Assembly (NCBI GenBank): GCA_030247915.1 | Contig: JAPDRQ010000072.1 | Coordinates: forward strand, 1-64,000 | Length of the DNA stretch: 64,000 nucleotides | From: Neophaeococcomyces mojaviensis | Taxonomy: Eukaryota > Ascomycota > Eurotiomycetes > Chaetothyriales | Direction of reading: 5' to 3' | Shown here: in pieces, positions 46,989 to 57,306 of the stretch | Layout: each line of letters starts with the position of its first letter | Numbering within the stretch: position 1 is the first letter of the stretch | The notes under the pieces: model-generated | Told to the model about the DNA's origin: nothing | Databases searched by the model: none | The model's input: the letters and a program-made list of their open reading frames with translations, nothing else | Position numbers and translations under genes: made by a program

Positions 46989-48251
46989 ATGCATAAGCCC
47001 ACCATAACCTCCAAGGAGGACCAGGATACCTCTCAATGCCTGAACAACCAGCTCAATGAAGGGCCAACTATCCGCGAGCGGATACAATACTCAACCTACA
47101 CTATCCTCCCCAAACTTGCCCTACCCATGGCACTTCTCGGTGGCAGCGTCATTACCGCAGGCACCACGTACGCTCTTGTTCGACGGGTGCAGAACCTGAT
47201 TGCCACAGCCACTGTATCCTCCGACCCACGGGTCTGGATGCAGCAAGCAAGGACGCGCGCTTACGATGCATGCTATTTCGGGTGCAACGACTGCAACAAA
47301 CCGAACTACACCTTCGATGCCTGCGCACGCACTGCAACGGCGAATGTTACTGGTGTCATATGTGATGGGAGTCTCATGTGGAACTGGAAAGACCGATATC
47401 CGGTTGAGTGTCTGCAGTCGCTAGGGGAGCAGTATCGCCTTGAAGCGTTGGAAGCTCGGAAGCGGAGCTATCGGAACCAGTTGGCGATCATCATATTGAC
47501 TGTTCTGGGTGGAATAGTGGGTGGTATCATCATCTACCACCTCTGGAAGCGCGCCATGGCTGGCTATAAGGCACGAGGGAAGAGGTTGCGCGAGGAAGCG
47601 CGATTTTGGCCAGGGTTTTGGGAAACTGCACCGTGGAAGAGGAGGAGGGAGGAGAAGGGGGAGGAAGAAGAGGACGAGAAGGAGAGGGAGGAGAAAGGCG
47701 AGGAAGAAGAGGACGAGAAGAACGAGATCGAAATGGCGATACGACCGCGTTCACCATCCAAGGGCTCTGGGAAGATGAAATTCCTGTTTATCAGCTTCCC
47801 AGTCCTCTTCAGCAAAGCCAGCGCCTATGCTTGTACCGGCCATGACCCTATCTACAACCAGTACTTCGTGAACAAAAACCACACTTTGTTCGGCGTCGTG
47901 CATGGTTGGTTCAGCAACTGCTACGACGTCACGGTTTGCACTCCATCCTGCTCGTCCAGTTGCAGTGGGAACTCGTGCTCTTCAAGCTGCACGGAGAGTT
48001 GCACGACAGTGACATACTCCAATATGGCGCCTGAAGAGTTTGTAAATTATACTCTCCCAAAGGTAGAGGCGTGCGGATTCTCGCTAGTAGATGCGGTGGA
48101 GGGAGACGTGAGTCTGCGTGTTGCAAACGCGGACATCGAGAGGAACTGGTGGGTCAAGATTAGTGTGAATGGGTACAATGTGACGAGTATTGCGGATACA
48201 GATGAGATGGTTTGGTGTTTGTATGATATTGGAAATCTGGGAGATGGCTAG
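46989..48251 (+). CDS. Membrane protein joined to a Cys-rich secreted-type domain
   Basis: One continuous frame of 420 codons from the first ATG (46989). TM1 is at about 43-64 and TM2 at about 164-184. Between them lies a roughly 100-residue domain with cysteine pairs (ACYFGCNDC, DACARTATANVTGVICDG). Residues 217-247 are a Glu/Lys/Arg-rich repeat encoded by a GAG-rich tract. At residue 263 (47775) a perfect signal-peptide-like segment begins, MKFLFISFPVLFSKASAYA, followed by a Cys/Ser-rich domain with CTPSCSSSCSG and NWWVKISVNGYNVTS. So two proteins may be fused, or two overlapping transcripts may exist. No intron is obvious. I do not recognise either half; the second would be extracellular. 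Confidence 0.7.
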   Translation: MHKPTITSKEDQDTSQCLNNQLNEGPTIRERIQYSTYTILPKLALPMALLGGSVITAGTTYALVRRVQNLIATATVSSDPRVWMQQARTRAYDACYFGCNDCNKPNYTFDACARTATANVTGVICDGSLMWNWKDRYPVECLQSLGEQYRLEALEARKRSYRNQLAIIILTVLGGIVGGIIIYHLWKRAMAGYKARGKRLREEARFWPGFWETAPWKRRREEKGEEEEDEKEREEKGEEEEDEKNEIEMAIRPRSPSKGSGKMKFLFISFPVLFSKASAYACTGHDPIYNQYFVNKNHTLFGVVHGWFSNCYDVTVCTPSCSSSCSGNSCSSSCTESCTTVTYSNMAPEEFVNYTLPKVEACGFSLVDAVEGDVSLRVANADIERNWWVKISVNGYNVTSIADTDEMVWCLYDIGNLGDG

Positions 48252-48905
48252 GAAGTACAGAGCAGCAGAAGTTTTTGATTCTTGACAACACATTGGATTC
48301 CAGAAGAAAACAAATCAGCCTTACAATGCAATACTTTACACAATGAATATACCTTATTGTTGGGATAAAGTCAAGACCGTTCTTGTAAAGAATTGCCAGA
48401 CTGTTTGGAACTATCATATTGAACATTACGTGGACGCCACCACCAGCAATCACACTATGCGGCATCAAAACTACCATAGTTCGAGGGATCAGAGAAAGGC
48501 ACGAAAGTTCGTGACATGATGTTGGCTACGGGCTTAGAACATCTCCTTCCAATGCTCCATTCTCCTAAGCGCCTTATTTATGCATCAGCATCTATTACAA
48601 AGAGGCCAATATTTACACTGAGCGGTCGTTCTCCACAAATGCACATACCAGGAGAAAGACCACTAACGCCCTTCCTTGATTGTCGCGAAGTGGTTGTCGG
48701 CTCGAAGATGGTGTGATACGTATGAATACATTTCTGATTACTTTACCACCTGAAAGTATAGGACGTATTCTTTGTCGCTGTCGTTCATCAAGTCTGTGTG
48801 TCGTACAATCATGGGTCACGACTCTGCGAAGCTGCAAATGCACAATACTAGAACCTCGTTTAAAACAACTGAATATGATGAAATTTGTCAATGCTCCTTA
48901 TGCCC
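48252..48905. other. Convergent intergenic region
   Basis: The shared 3' region of two convergent genes, with no supported gene. Confidence 0.5.
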
Positions 48906-49607
48906 TCAGTGCTCCCCGATACGAGAAGTAATGCCAATCTTCTCATCAGTGTAGGTACCAGCTGTTTCTCCCTCACCATTATAAGTCTCATTCATCATGC
49001 TTCGTGACTGCTCCTCCTTCACTTCCGTGTCAACTACTTGACTTACAGCTGCTTTCTTGCTCCTTCTCCGTTTCATAAAAATCACAGCGCAGATCGTGAA
49101 GATAATAATAGCAATGACAAGCGCGATGATTAGACCGATCCATGCCTTCTTTTTCTGCTCACAGCATTTAAGACTCGCAAACTGCGGCCATTTACAGCCA
49201 TTTATTATGCACGCGGACTGTGTCGCTGAAACTGCTGATGTGGTGGCGGACGAGACACAATGAGTAGTTGTTACAACAGTGTTTGTGGTGTATGTTTGGA
49301 CCAGTCCTTGAGTATTGGTTGATGTAGTGGTCGTGGGAATAGTCGTTGAGACAATCTGATTAAAGCAGGAAGTGACTTTGCTGGTGCGCGACGAAGTAGC
49401 GGCTTTCAAGGTGCTGCTGGAGGTATTGGCTGTTGATTTGATTGATGTCACTACTTCAACAGTGGATTTGATGGCCGAAGTGATGGAGACAACGGATCTT
49501 GTGGCTGTTATGCGCGACATGTTTAGGTATATATGTAAGCAAGTGCTCGAAAAAATGCTCGAAAGAAGAATAGATAATGGGCGACACTGTTCAAATATAC
49601 TGCGCAT
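48906..49607 (-). CDS. Single-pass membrane protein with Ser/Thr-rich ectodomain
   Basis: 233 residues if started at the ATG at 49607, or 204 from the ATG at 49520. The frame is open farther upstream, but without a better ATG. The longer form begins with a weakly hydrophobic MRSIFEQCRPLSILLSS that could act as a signal. An ectodomain of about 110 residues is very rich in Ser/Thr and carries a few Cys near the membrane (CIINGCKWPQFASLKCC). One strong TM (WIGLIIALVIAIIIFTICAVIF) is followed by a basic stop-transfer MKRRRSKK and a polar cytosolic tail. The layout resembles yeast Mid2/WSC wall-stress sensors, which are O-mannosylated plasma-membrane proteins. No sequence signature proves this role. 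Confidence 0.65.
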   Translation of the reverse strand: MRSIFEQCRPLSILLSSIFSSTCLHIYLNMSRITATRSVVSITSAIKSTVEVVTSIKSTANTSSSTLKAATSSRTSKVTSCFNQIVSTTIPTTTTSTNTQGLVQTYTTNTVVTTTHCVSSATTSAVSATQSACIINGCKWPQFASLKCCEQKKKAWIGLIIALVIAIIIFTICAVIFMKRRRSKKAAVSQVVDTEVKEEQSRSMMNETYNGEGETAGTYTDEKIGITSRIGEH

Positions 49608-50532
49608 GAGATCTGGCAGACAACAAGTATTGCACAAACCTAGATAAAGGAAAGACTTAGTTCTTGATGGCTGCTTACGAGGTGTCTGACGGGCGTGAGA
49701 TTGGCGTTGAACCAGGCGAGAGCATTTTCGATCCGTGTCAGCGGCAAGTGGTTTCGCTTCTCGTTTCAATAGCGCCAGCGGAGCGAGGTGCCAAGGTATG
49801 TATAGCGGGGTTGGCTGTTGTTTTGTACAGGTGCACCGGCTCAGCATGAAGAATGCCAAGCACGACCTCGACTCTGGAGGCTCGGTGATTGGCTAGCTCG
49901 TTCAACTGCATGTGCCATTGACAGACGATGCCGACTAGTCGGAACTCTCTGCCTCAAGACAAGGATATGCTCCCCATTGGCTGGATTCAGGTAGTAGAAT
50001 GTAGAATATCATCTAGCTATTTAGCATACCAAGCAGCTGGGACTGGAGTTGCTTGCATCAAACACAATCTACGGATATCTGCATTAGCGATTGGTAAGAC
50101 GGAGAATAGGATACGTGCAAGCCTTGCAAGCCTTGGTTAAATCTCTTGTTTTTTTTAACCTCGTTTATTTGAGTTCAGCCATTTCGCTTCGATAATTTCC
50201 GTGATTGGTCCTTCTGTCGAGCTCCCCTAAGAGATTGAAATACGCCGCATGTTGAGTGTTTTCTTGTCTTCATCCATACGTGGAGAATATGTAATAGGTT
50301 GACAACTCGTCATGTGACAAGAAGGGGAGCCATCAATGGACAGATACTGTTGATGTATCAAAAGCGAAGATGGAAACGGAACAGAGCCGGTCTTGGCATT
50401 GTAATGAGGGATTGGGAGAATGGGGAGATGAGATGATGGCGAAATACAGTGGGGAATCTAAACGACGTTCGTTAGGCCATCCTAACTGAACAAGCATTCC
50501 ACTTGAGCTGACTCATTTACCACATCCATTGC
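49608..50532. other. Gene-poor region
   Basis: About 900 bp between the 5' side of the membrane-protein gene and the 3' end of the permease. A small frame at 49928-50140 has no features. Confidence 0.5.
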
Positions 50533-52332
50533 TCAAGCTATCCAGAACCATAGTTTTTCCACCCAGTTGCGAGGCTCTCGAACGGGCCATTCCATTGCGT
50601 CGAGTGCAGCCTTACTCGATTGGATATCAGCTTCTACTGCCTTCCTCCATTTGGTACGTTTAAGCAGTTTCCAGAAGGTGAACAAGCCGAAGAAGATAGG
50701 AAAGCCTATGTAACAGGTGATGAATGACTGCCAGTTGAAGCCTCCAGCAATGGTATCAAAACCATTGAAAACAGTCACCACAGCGAAGAGGACCAATCCA
50801 TACCATGCGAGGTAAGGCTGTAGTGGTGATCTGAAATGAAGTGTCGAACGGTCGACGCCTTGAGCGGCTAGTGCCGCGTAGAAGCGGATGTAAGCCACGG
50901 AGATGGACATCCAGGTGAATCTGTAGGCGGAATTAGAATGCTTTTGGACCTTTGAATGGGAATTTGGAGACTCACAAGTTCGAAATAGTGGTCAAATTCT
51001 GGAACCACTGGAAAACAATGCTTGATCCACTGGATGTTGACATGAAGGTAAGCAATGAGACTGAGGCAGTTGCCATAACCGCATACAACGGTACGCCTCT
51101 TCCTGTACATTTCAGGAAAAGCTTAGGAGCTTGTCCATTTTGCGCAAGGGCGTATAGGTATCGTGATCCGGTGTAGACGAAAGCATTTGCTGCAGAGGAT
51201 GCTGATGTAATGATTACCACATTGATGATTGATGGTAATGCTTTTATGCCTGCACGGTTGATAGCAATAACCCAAGGGGAGCGTGCAGCACCCGGCGCAC
51301 CGTCAGCTATGGCTTTCAACAAGTTCGGATCATCGCTAGGACAGATCAGGCCAACGGCGAGAGAACCAAGGATGTAGAAAGTAATAATTCTCCAGAAAAT
51401 TCGTCGGACGGCCTTGGGAATGTTGCGTCTGGGGTCTTCTGACTCACCCGCCGCAACTGCAACCATCTCTACTCCCCCAAAGGAGAAGGCGGCGTTGACA
51501 AGAGTTGCCCAGAAACCTAGAAATCGACCGGTGCTTCCAGTACTGATGTAATTCTTCATCGGATCGGGGTGTTTCCAGTAATGGAATCCGAGTCGCTCCT
51601 GCCCAGGTACCCCACCGAGGTCGATAATCAGAGCGAGTATTAGTAGGCCAATAATTGTCAGGACTTTGATCGAAGCAAAAATAAATTCAGCTTCGCCATA
51701 AATTGCCACTGCAAAGACGTTGAGGAACACAACAACAACGATCAAGATAGAGATCCAAGCGGAAATGTTGATATCCCGAGCACCTTCCCAGTATTGGACT
51801 AAGCTGCAAACCGCTGAAATCTCTGCACAGAGGGTGATAACAGCCGTAAACCAAGTGTTCCAGCCGACAGCGAAACCCAGCGCAGCATCGACATATCGAT
51901 CGCAGAACTGTGGGATTGCTCCAGGAAGTGGGAGCCAGGTTGCCATCTCACCTAGAGACATCATCATGGCAAAGATTCCAGAGCTGACGATCACGTATCC
52001 AAGGAAGAGGGAAAGTGGACCGGCAGTTGTCAGAGCTCGACCTATTCCTAAGAACAATCCGGTGCCAATTGCACCTCCCAGGGCAATGAACTGCACATGT
52101 CTCGATTTCAGACCCCTGTGCACATGACCGTATTTCTCTATGTCGATCTGTCCATGCTTTTCAGGAATATTGTCAATATGCGACTAGAGGAAAGTCAGTA
52201 ACGTCGAGAAGCTGTTTTGCACGTACACTATTGTCTGGAAAAGCAAAGAAAGCAACTAGTGAAGATATTTAGACATACTGTAGAGATCTGGACCTCCTTT
52301 TCTTCTCGGTTGAGGTTACGGAGAGACTCCAT
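50533..52332 (-). CDS. Amino-acid permease (YAT/GAP family)
   Basis: Exons on the minus strand: 52279-52332, 50976-52183 and 50533-50920, giving 549 residues. The last intron is 55 nt (GTGAGT...CTACAG). The first gap is either one 95-nt intron or two introns around a 6-nt exon (52229-52234). The protein has 12 predicted TMs and the signature of fungal amino-acid permeases: FIALGGAIGTGLFLGIG at TM1, SLGEMATWLPLPGA, and FGGVEMVAVAAGESEDPRRNIPKA cut here into its known segments. The tail has WPVREPRNWVEKLWFWIA. These are plasma-membrane proton symporters, often broad in substrate. It is the first gene of a block with a regulator, dialkylglycine decarboxylase and dihydroxyacetone kinase, which suggests amino-acid uptake for catabolism. 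Confidence 0.92.
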
Positions 52333-53560
52333 TTTCATCACACTTTCCCGTAATTAGATAATAGAGCAGATCGAAGCGTTGGATGCCGCTGGTATAGTAC
52401 CAAACTTCGAGGATGTGGGGGTAGTTTAGTCTCTTTAATATACTTCAAATTCGTATCATTCTGGGGTTGACAAGTCTGGGGAGAGATAAGGTGCCTCTGG
52501 CGTCGAGTCAGGTCTTCGGCAAAGGTACCTTGCCCGACGGAAAACCAAAGTTTTCAGCTCAGTTGGCCGATAGAAGCATAACATTCCGGATCCCTGTTTA
52601 GGATTAGACTGAGGTAGTGTTTGACGTTCCAGTAAACTTGGCCTGCCCAGTGCAGCATCTGCACAAGTCATCCATGTCAGTTAGTGGAGTTTTCGATCTC
52701 CCAATTGACGAACATGAACAGTGCCGTGCTCTGCGTATACCGTACCATTGATCGTTACGACGTACTTGAATGCATCGATATATGGGCGTGATATTTTCTT
52801 ATGCCACTCATTACATGCGCAGACCATGAAGTGGCTAGGCATGCCAACGAGCCTTTCTAGTCTTTTTGGCGGGAAATCATGCTAGAGTCAGAGGAAAAGA
52901 TGTGCTCATACTGCGAGACACAGAGTCGAAGTGAGGAAATCGACACTCGTCGACTGGAGTAAATGAGCGGATTTTCTCTGAATATGACTTGGTGGAGTGG
53001 GAACTCCTAATGAAGAGTGGTTGTACTTAATGTCGACCAGCTTGAAACTGCTCTCATTTCTGTTCTGCACTTCCTTCTACTGTCCTTTTTCTTTGCGAGC
53101 ATCGCACTTTGTATTAGCATTACATGCTAGTCTTGCGGAGAGCAAATACCACGATGAGGGCGCAATGCAGGGTGTTTGGTGTGTCAGCTAAAAACAGCCA
53201 AATGGACAACTGCACCCTAGACTTGAGAATCAAGTATTGGTCAACTTTGAGCGTTAGTCTCTCAATCTCACCCAGAGTCGACGTGTAACCGTGGGCTGCG
53301 TAAAGAAACCAGCCAGGCGTACGTAGTACGTGAAAACTTTGTTATTATTAGGTTGCCTCAGCTAGCTCAGACTCGACCAACGATACGCTATTTTCTTAGT
53401 GTCAAAGCCACCAAAACAAAGACGTCGCGTGGGCGAGTCTGAGCTCGTAACGGCCCTTTTTCCACGCCGCGCGTCCATTTTCGACCTTTTTTCCTTCTTT
53501 TTCACCTCCAAAACACAGTGTATTCACAGGTAAGTCAAAACAGGTACGTTTTCCTATTCT
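52333..53560. other. Permease promoter and gene-poor DNA
   Basis: About 1.2 kb upstream of the permease. One CGGAAAA heptamer lies at 52538-52544, 206 bp before the permease ATG. No gene is supported. Confidence 0.5.
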
Positions 53561-54010
53561 TTTTCTCGAGATCAGATACCATCTGTTTCTCTGTATACAA
53601 AATTTAAAAGAGAAGGGAAAGAAGATGTATTTTTAACGAATACGGCTCGAAGGTCGTTGACGAAAAAGATGAAAATAAAATACGGAAATGTTACTCTTCC
53701 GTTTACTACTAGAACTTCTTTTCTAATTAGAAGAGTTCGGTTTCTTTTCTCTCTCTAACGTTCAAAAAGATCGACTTAATATCCGGGTACGATTCGTGCC
53801 TACGAGTTCAGAGGTTATTATTGAATAAAAGAGCTATTTAAAGGGTCGTTATTTTAGATTTTTCGACTTTTAACGAATTACTATAAGCGTTTATATAAAC
53901 GGAACGAAACAGCGATTTCGTTCCTAAATCCAGAATCAGCGGAAAATTCTGTACCAGCGCGTTCTAGTTAGAATACTGAATACCTTAATATTTACCTTAG
54001 AATCTGTAGT
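53561..54010. repeat. AT-rich island with RIP-like base composition
   Basis: A sharply bounded AT-rich stretch rich in TpA and poor in CpA and TpG, while CpG is retained. A hand count over 53581-53940 gives about 34 TpA, 26 ApT, 15 CpA plus TpG and 36 ApC plus GpT. The indices are TpA/ApT about 1.3 and (CpA+TpG)/(ApC+GpT) about 0.4. Both are in the range usually taken as repeat-induced point mutation. It is likely a fragment of a mutated transposon, although no element can be recognised. Confidence 0.65.
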
Positions 54011-54317
54011 TTTTCGCCATATTAAGGAGTTGAATATTTGTCAAAATGGACGCACGGAATCGTATTTCATGCACAACGCGATCAGACGGAACTGGCGTTC
54101 CATGCGCTGACGCGCTAAAAGGACACTAATTTTATTAGTGAGCCAAGATCCGTCTGGTGGTATGAGGCAAATTATTAGGCAATTGAACCGCCTGCAGTGC
54201 TTGCGGGGTTGCGCTTCCAATTAGCGAGCCACAGATCGGCGCTGCTCTTTTCCGAATTTTCAGCTACAAGCAGCATTTCCGATGGGGCGGCGCTGCCATC
54301 TTTCCCATTGAAACACC
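54011..54317. promoter_or_regulatory. Promoter region of the Zn2Cys6 gene
   Basis: Upstream region of the regulator at 54318. It contains TTTTCCG (the complement of CGGAAAA) at 54248-54254, about 64 bp before the ATG. Confidence 0.4.
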
Positions 54318-56496
54318 ATGGAGAACGAAGGAGCTTTGCGGACTGACTTATATAAGACCGGTGAAAGACCCTATCGATCCCATCTGCAGCCCGCTTGCCT
54401 AGAGTGTCGAAAACGGAAGGCAAGATGCGTGACAACCACAGACTCAGATGCATGTCTACATTGTCAACTGAGACGGGTCGAGTGCATTTTCCCACGGTCC
54501 ATACAGCAAACTACTGGCAGAAGGACTCCGGCAGCAGAAACTCGCCAGAAGAACAAGACAACGAACCGGCGCCTGAGCAGAGGCCGTCAGCAGACGCAAT
54601 CAGTTGAAGTTGACAGAGTAGAGGCTGAGTTAGCGCTTTCAAAAGACGGGAAAGCTCCCAGTCATGCAGGTGACTTGCAGACAGCACGTGAAGTGCCACA
54701 ACAGTGTTTCGATGCTACTACGGGTATTCTAGACGCAGCAGAAGATGAAAGTCCGCATGTCGTGGGGCCTGCCCTGGTCGACGACAACAATGATGAACTT
54801 GACGACAATCTTTTACTAGGTCGTAAGCGAAGCGAACGCCTAATATGTCTGTCTTCCAATTCAAGGTATTCGCATCGAGGTCAGCGCCCAGTCATGTTCA
54901 CTACTGTACGCCGGCGTCCCCTCGGACTAGTCACGAACCAGTCCGTCGCTGCGTCAAAGTGCGAAATCATCGAAAAGCTAGTCGGACCTGGCGTAAGAGA
55001 TTTAGTAGATGTGTAAGTTATGACTGTCGAACTACTGGCATAATTTTTGATCAGGATCTCGGCAGGTTTTTCGCCAAGGTGAACCCGTGCTTTCCATTGT
55101 TTGATGAGATATCATTTCTTCAGAACTATACCAACGCGAAGGAGAAGATTTCTCCGGCCGTGCTTTGTAACTTGTATGCAAACGCAATGATCTATTGGGA
55201 GAGCTGTCCGACATTATCAACCAGAGTCTGCCCCGACATCATGTTTGTTTGGCTTCAAGCAAATGAAGCGCTGAATTCAGAAACCTTTCTTTCTCCTGGG
55301 CTGTCATCGATTCTGGCTATGGTCTTGAACATTGCAGGGAGACCTAGTACCTCATTCTTTGGGAATGGAGGTTTGCTCGGCGTGGCTGTCGCTCAGGCAA
55401 ATGCCTTGGGTTTGAACCGTGATCCATCTGGATGGAAGATCTCAGATGCGGAATGGCTGGCTCGAACCAAGATCTGGTGGCTGATTGTGATGCAAGATCG
55501 CTGGTACGTCACCGTTCCAATACCACCACCCAATGCTTACCATTAATTGTGATTGATAGGTCTAGTCTGGCATATGGAACACCTTTACAAATCAATCGCA
55601 AGCAGTTTGATGTACCAATACCAAAGGTGGAGCAGCTTTGTAGGCACGAGGAGTCGACTTCACAGCCACGTTCAGCCTACATTTTTGTTGCTCTCATCAC
55701 TCTCACAGAAGTGCTAGGTCATATCTTGGAGCACATCTATGACGTAGTCAGCCCACCCATGGGCATGAGTGAGACATTGAGCACAACTTTCGAGTCACTC
55801 CTCAGTGAATGGGAAGATTCTCAAAGCGATGGCATTCGGCGGATGATCTTTCGGGGCACAAACCTTGAAGATCCCGGCGCTGCGAATCTACGTCTGGCTT
55901 ACCTCGGCGTTAAGTTCCTGCTCAAGCGCTGGCGTTTGAGCACATTGACGCAAGCAACTCAACGACATGACGAGACAGTTTCATTACATCGCATGCAGGC
56001 CCGACGAGCTGCTGAAGAGATTTTCCATTTCGTGCAAGAACTCGACGAACCACAGCTCCGTGGCTTTTGGTTTCCGATGCATGCATATACACTGACCTCG
56101 GCAACCTCGTTCCTAATTCGAGATGCCTTGAGACACGAGAATACGAACCAGGCTGTAAGTCGGCAAATTGTCTCTGAGATGATTGTGGCTTTGCGCAAGT
56201 GCCAGGAGAAATCTAACTGGGATTTGGCAGAGAGTGCTCTAAAAGGCTATGGTCACGTTGTCGACAAGCTCAATGTCGTTGCGGGTAGTTCAGACCCAGC
56301 GACGACCAATATTGAACCAATTCCGTGCTTATCCCTTCCTGAATTGGAAGAGATGTTCATCAATCTCGACGACTATATGCAACTTGAACCTGAGGACTAT
56401 TTACAAGACTTCCCTCTCCAGATTGATGAACAATTCTCTCTGATAGCGCCTCCCGCCGCTCCCTCATCTGAAGAAGTTTATTCATATTTGCCTTGA
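54318..56496 (+). CDS. Zn2Cys6 transcription factor (cluster-linked)
   Basis: Three exons, 54318-55012, 55066-55503 and 55560-56496, encode 689 residues. The introns are 53 nt (GTAAGT...CGGCAG) and 56 nt (GTACGT...TGATAG). I chose the acceptor at 55065 because it alone restores frame and gives RDLVDVFFAKVNPCFPLF, typical of the fungal TF domain. The binuclear cluster is C27-C30-C37-C46-C49-C56. A long polar linker precedes the middle homology region (TKIWWLIVMQDRWSSLAYG). The tail is acidic (LEEMFINLDDYMQLEPEDY), a possible activation region. It is a nuclear regulator and the natural candidate to control the flanking permease, decarboxylase and kinase genes. Confidence 0.92.
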
Positions 56497-57306
56497 GCGC
56501 GACCTTGGAAACCAGATTCGTTTCTTGCAGTCCATCCATAAGCAGATCCAGATCGAAAGGGTTGGAGCGACGTTGGTATGGACTGGCCACCACATACTTC
56601 AGTACTAGCTACATGCCGTAGGTACCAAGTCAAACAGGCAAATTTGTTCTAAAGCCCATTCCTGGAAATTAGGCTGTCCTGATGATGTACAGGGTAAAGT
56701 CTTCGCTCATGATACAGATGCTCATCCAAGTCGGACAGACCCGAGCTTCGCTCACGGCGCAATGGAGCGCCGTAAATGGTTCTGTTCTCGCCTCTCTCCC
56801 CAAAGTTTTCTGCGGAAAGTATCCAATTGGACAGCTTTGCAGCATTAGCTGCCCTGCGATAGCTCCGCACCCTACCCCCATTTCTCGAGGTAACACGTTG
56901 ATTTTGGCGGGCAACTCCCATGGCGCGAATTGAGAACGAAGATTGGAACGAGTAGAGAAGTGTGAAAGATAAATGCATTGCGATCTAAAGGTCGACCTAC
57001 TGTGACATCCAGGCTTCTTGGATTTTGCATCGCAATACCGAGAAGTCATTGCCTGCGACAATTCCGTTAAGTACATAAAATATATTCGTTGGGTAACATC
57101 TTTTGGCAGCAGCTACGCTTGTGCCGTTCTCTCGGACAATAGAATCGTTCTCTAACGTCCGACATCAGTTCGTTGGCGGATTCATTCTGCGGCCAATATG
57201 GTATTGGTAAGCATTTGCAAGTGGTAACCCTCCTACCGCGCTTGATGTTTGCCGTCTTGCCAAATTTCACTCCTCATTGAGATCCTTAGTACTCTGTACA
57301 TGGTTA
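56497..57306. other. Convergent intergenic region
   Basis: About 800 bp between the 3' ends of the regulator and the decarboxylase gene. Nothing is recognised. Confidence 0.5.
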
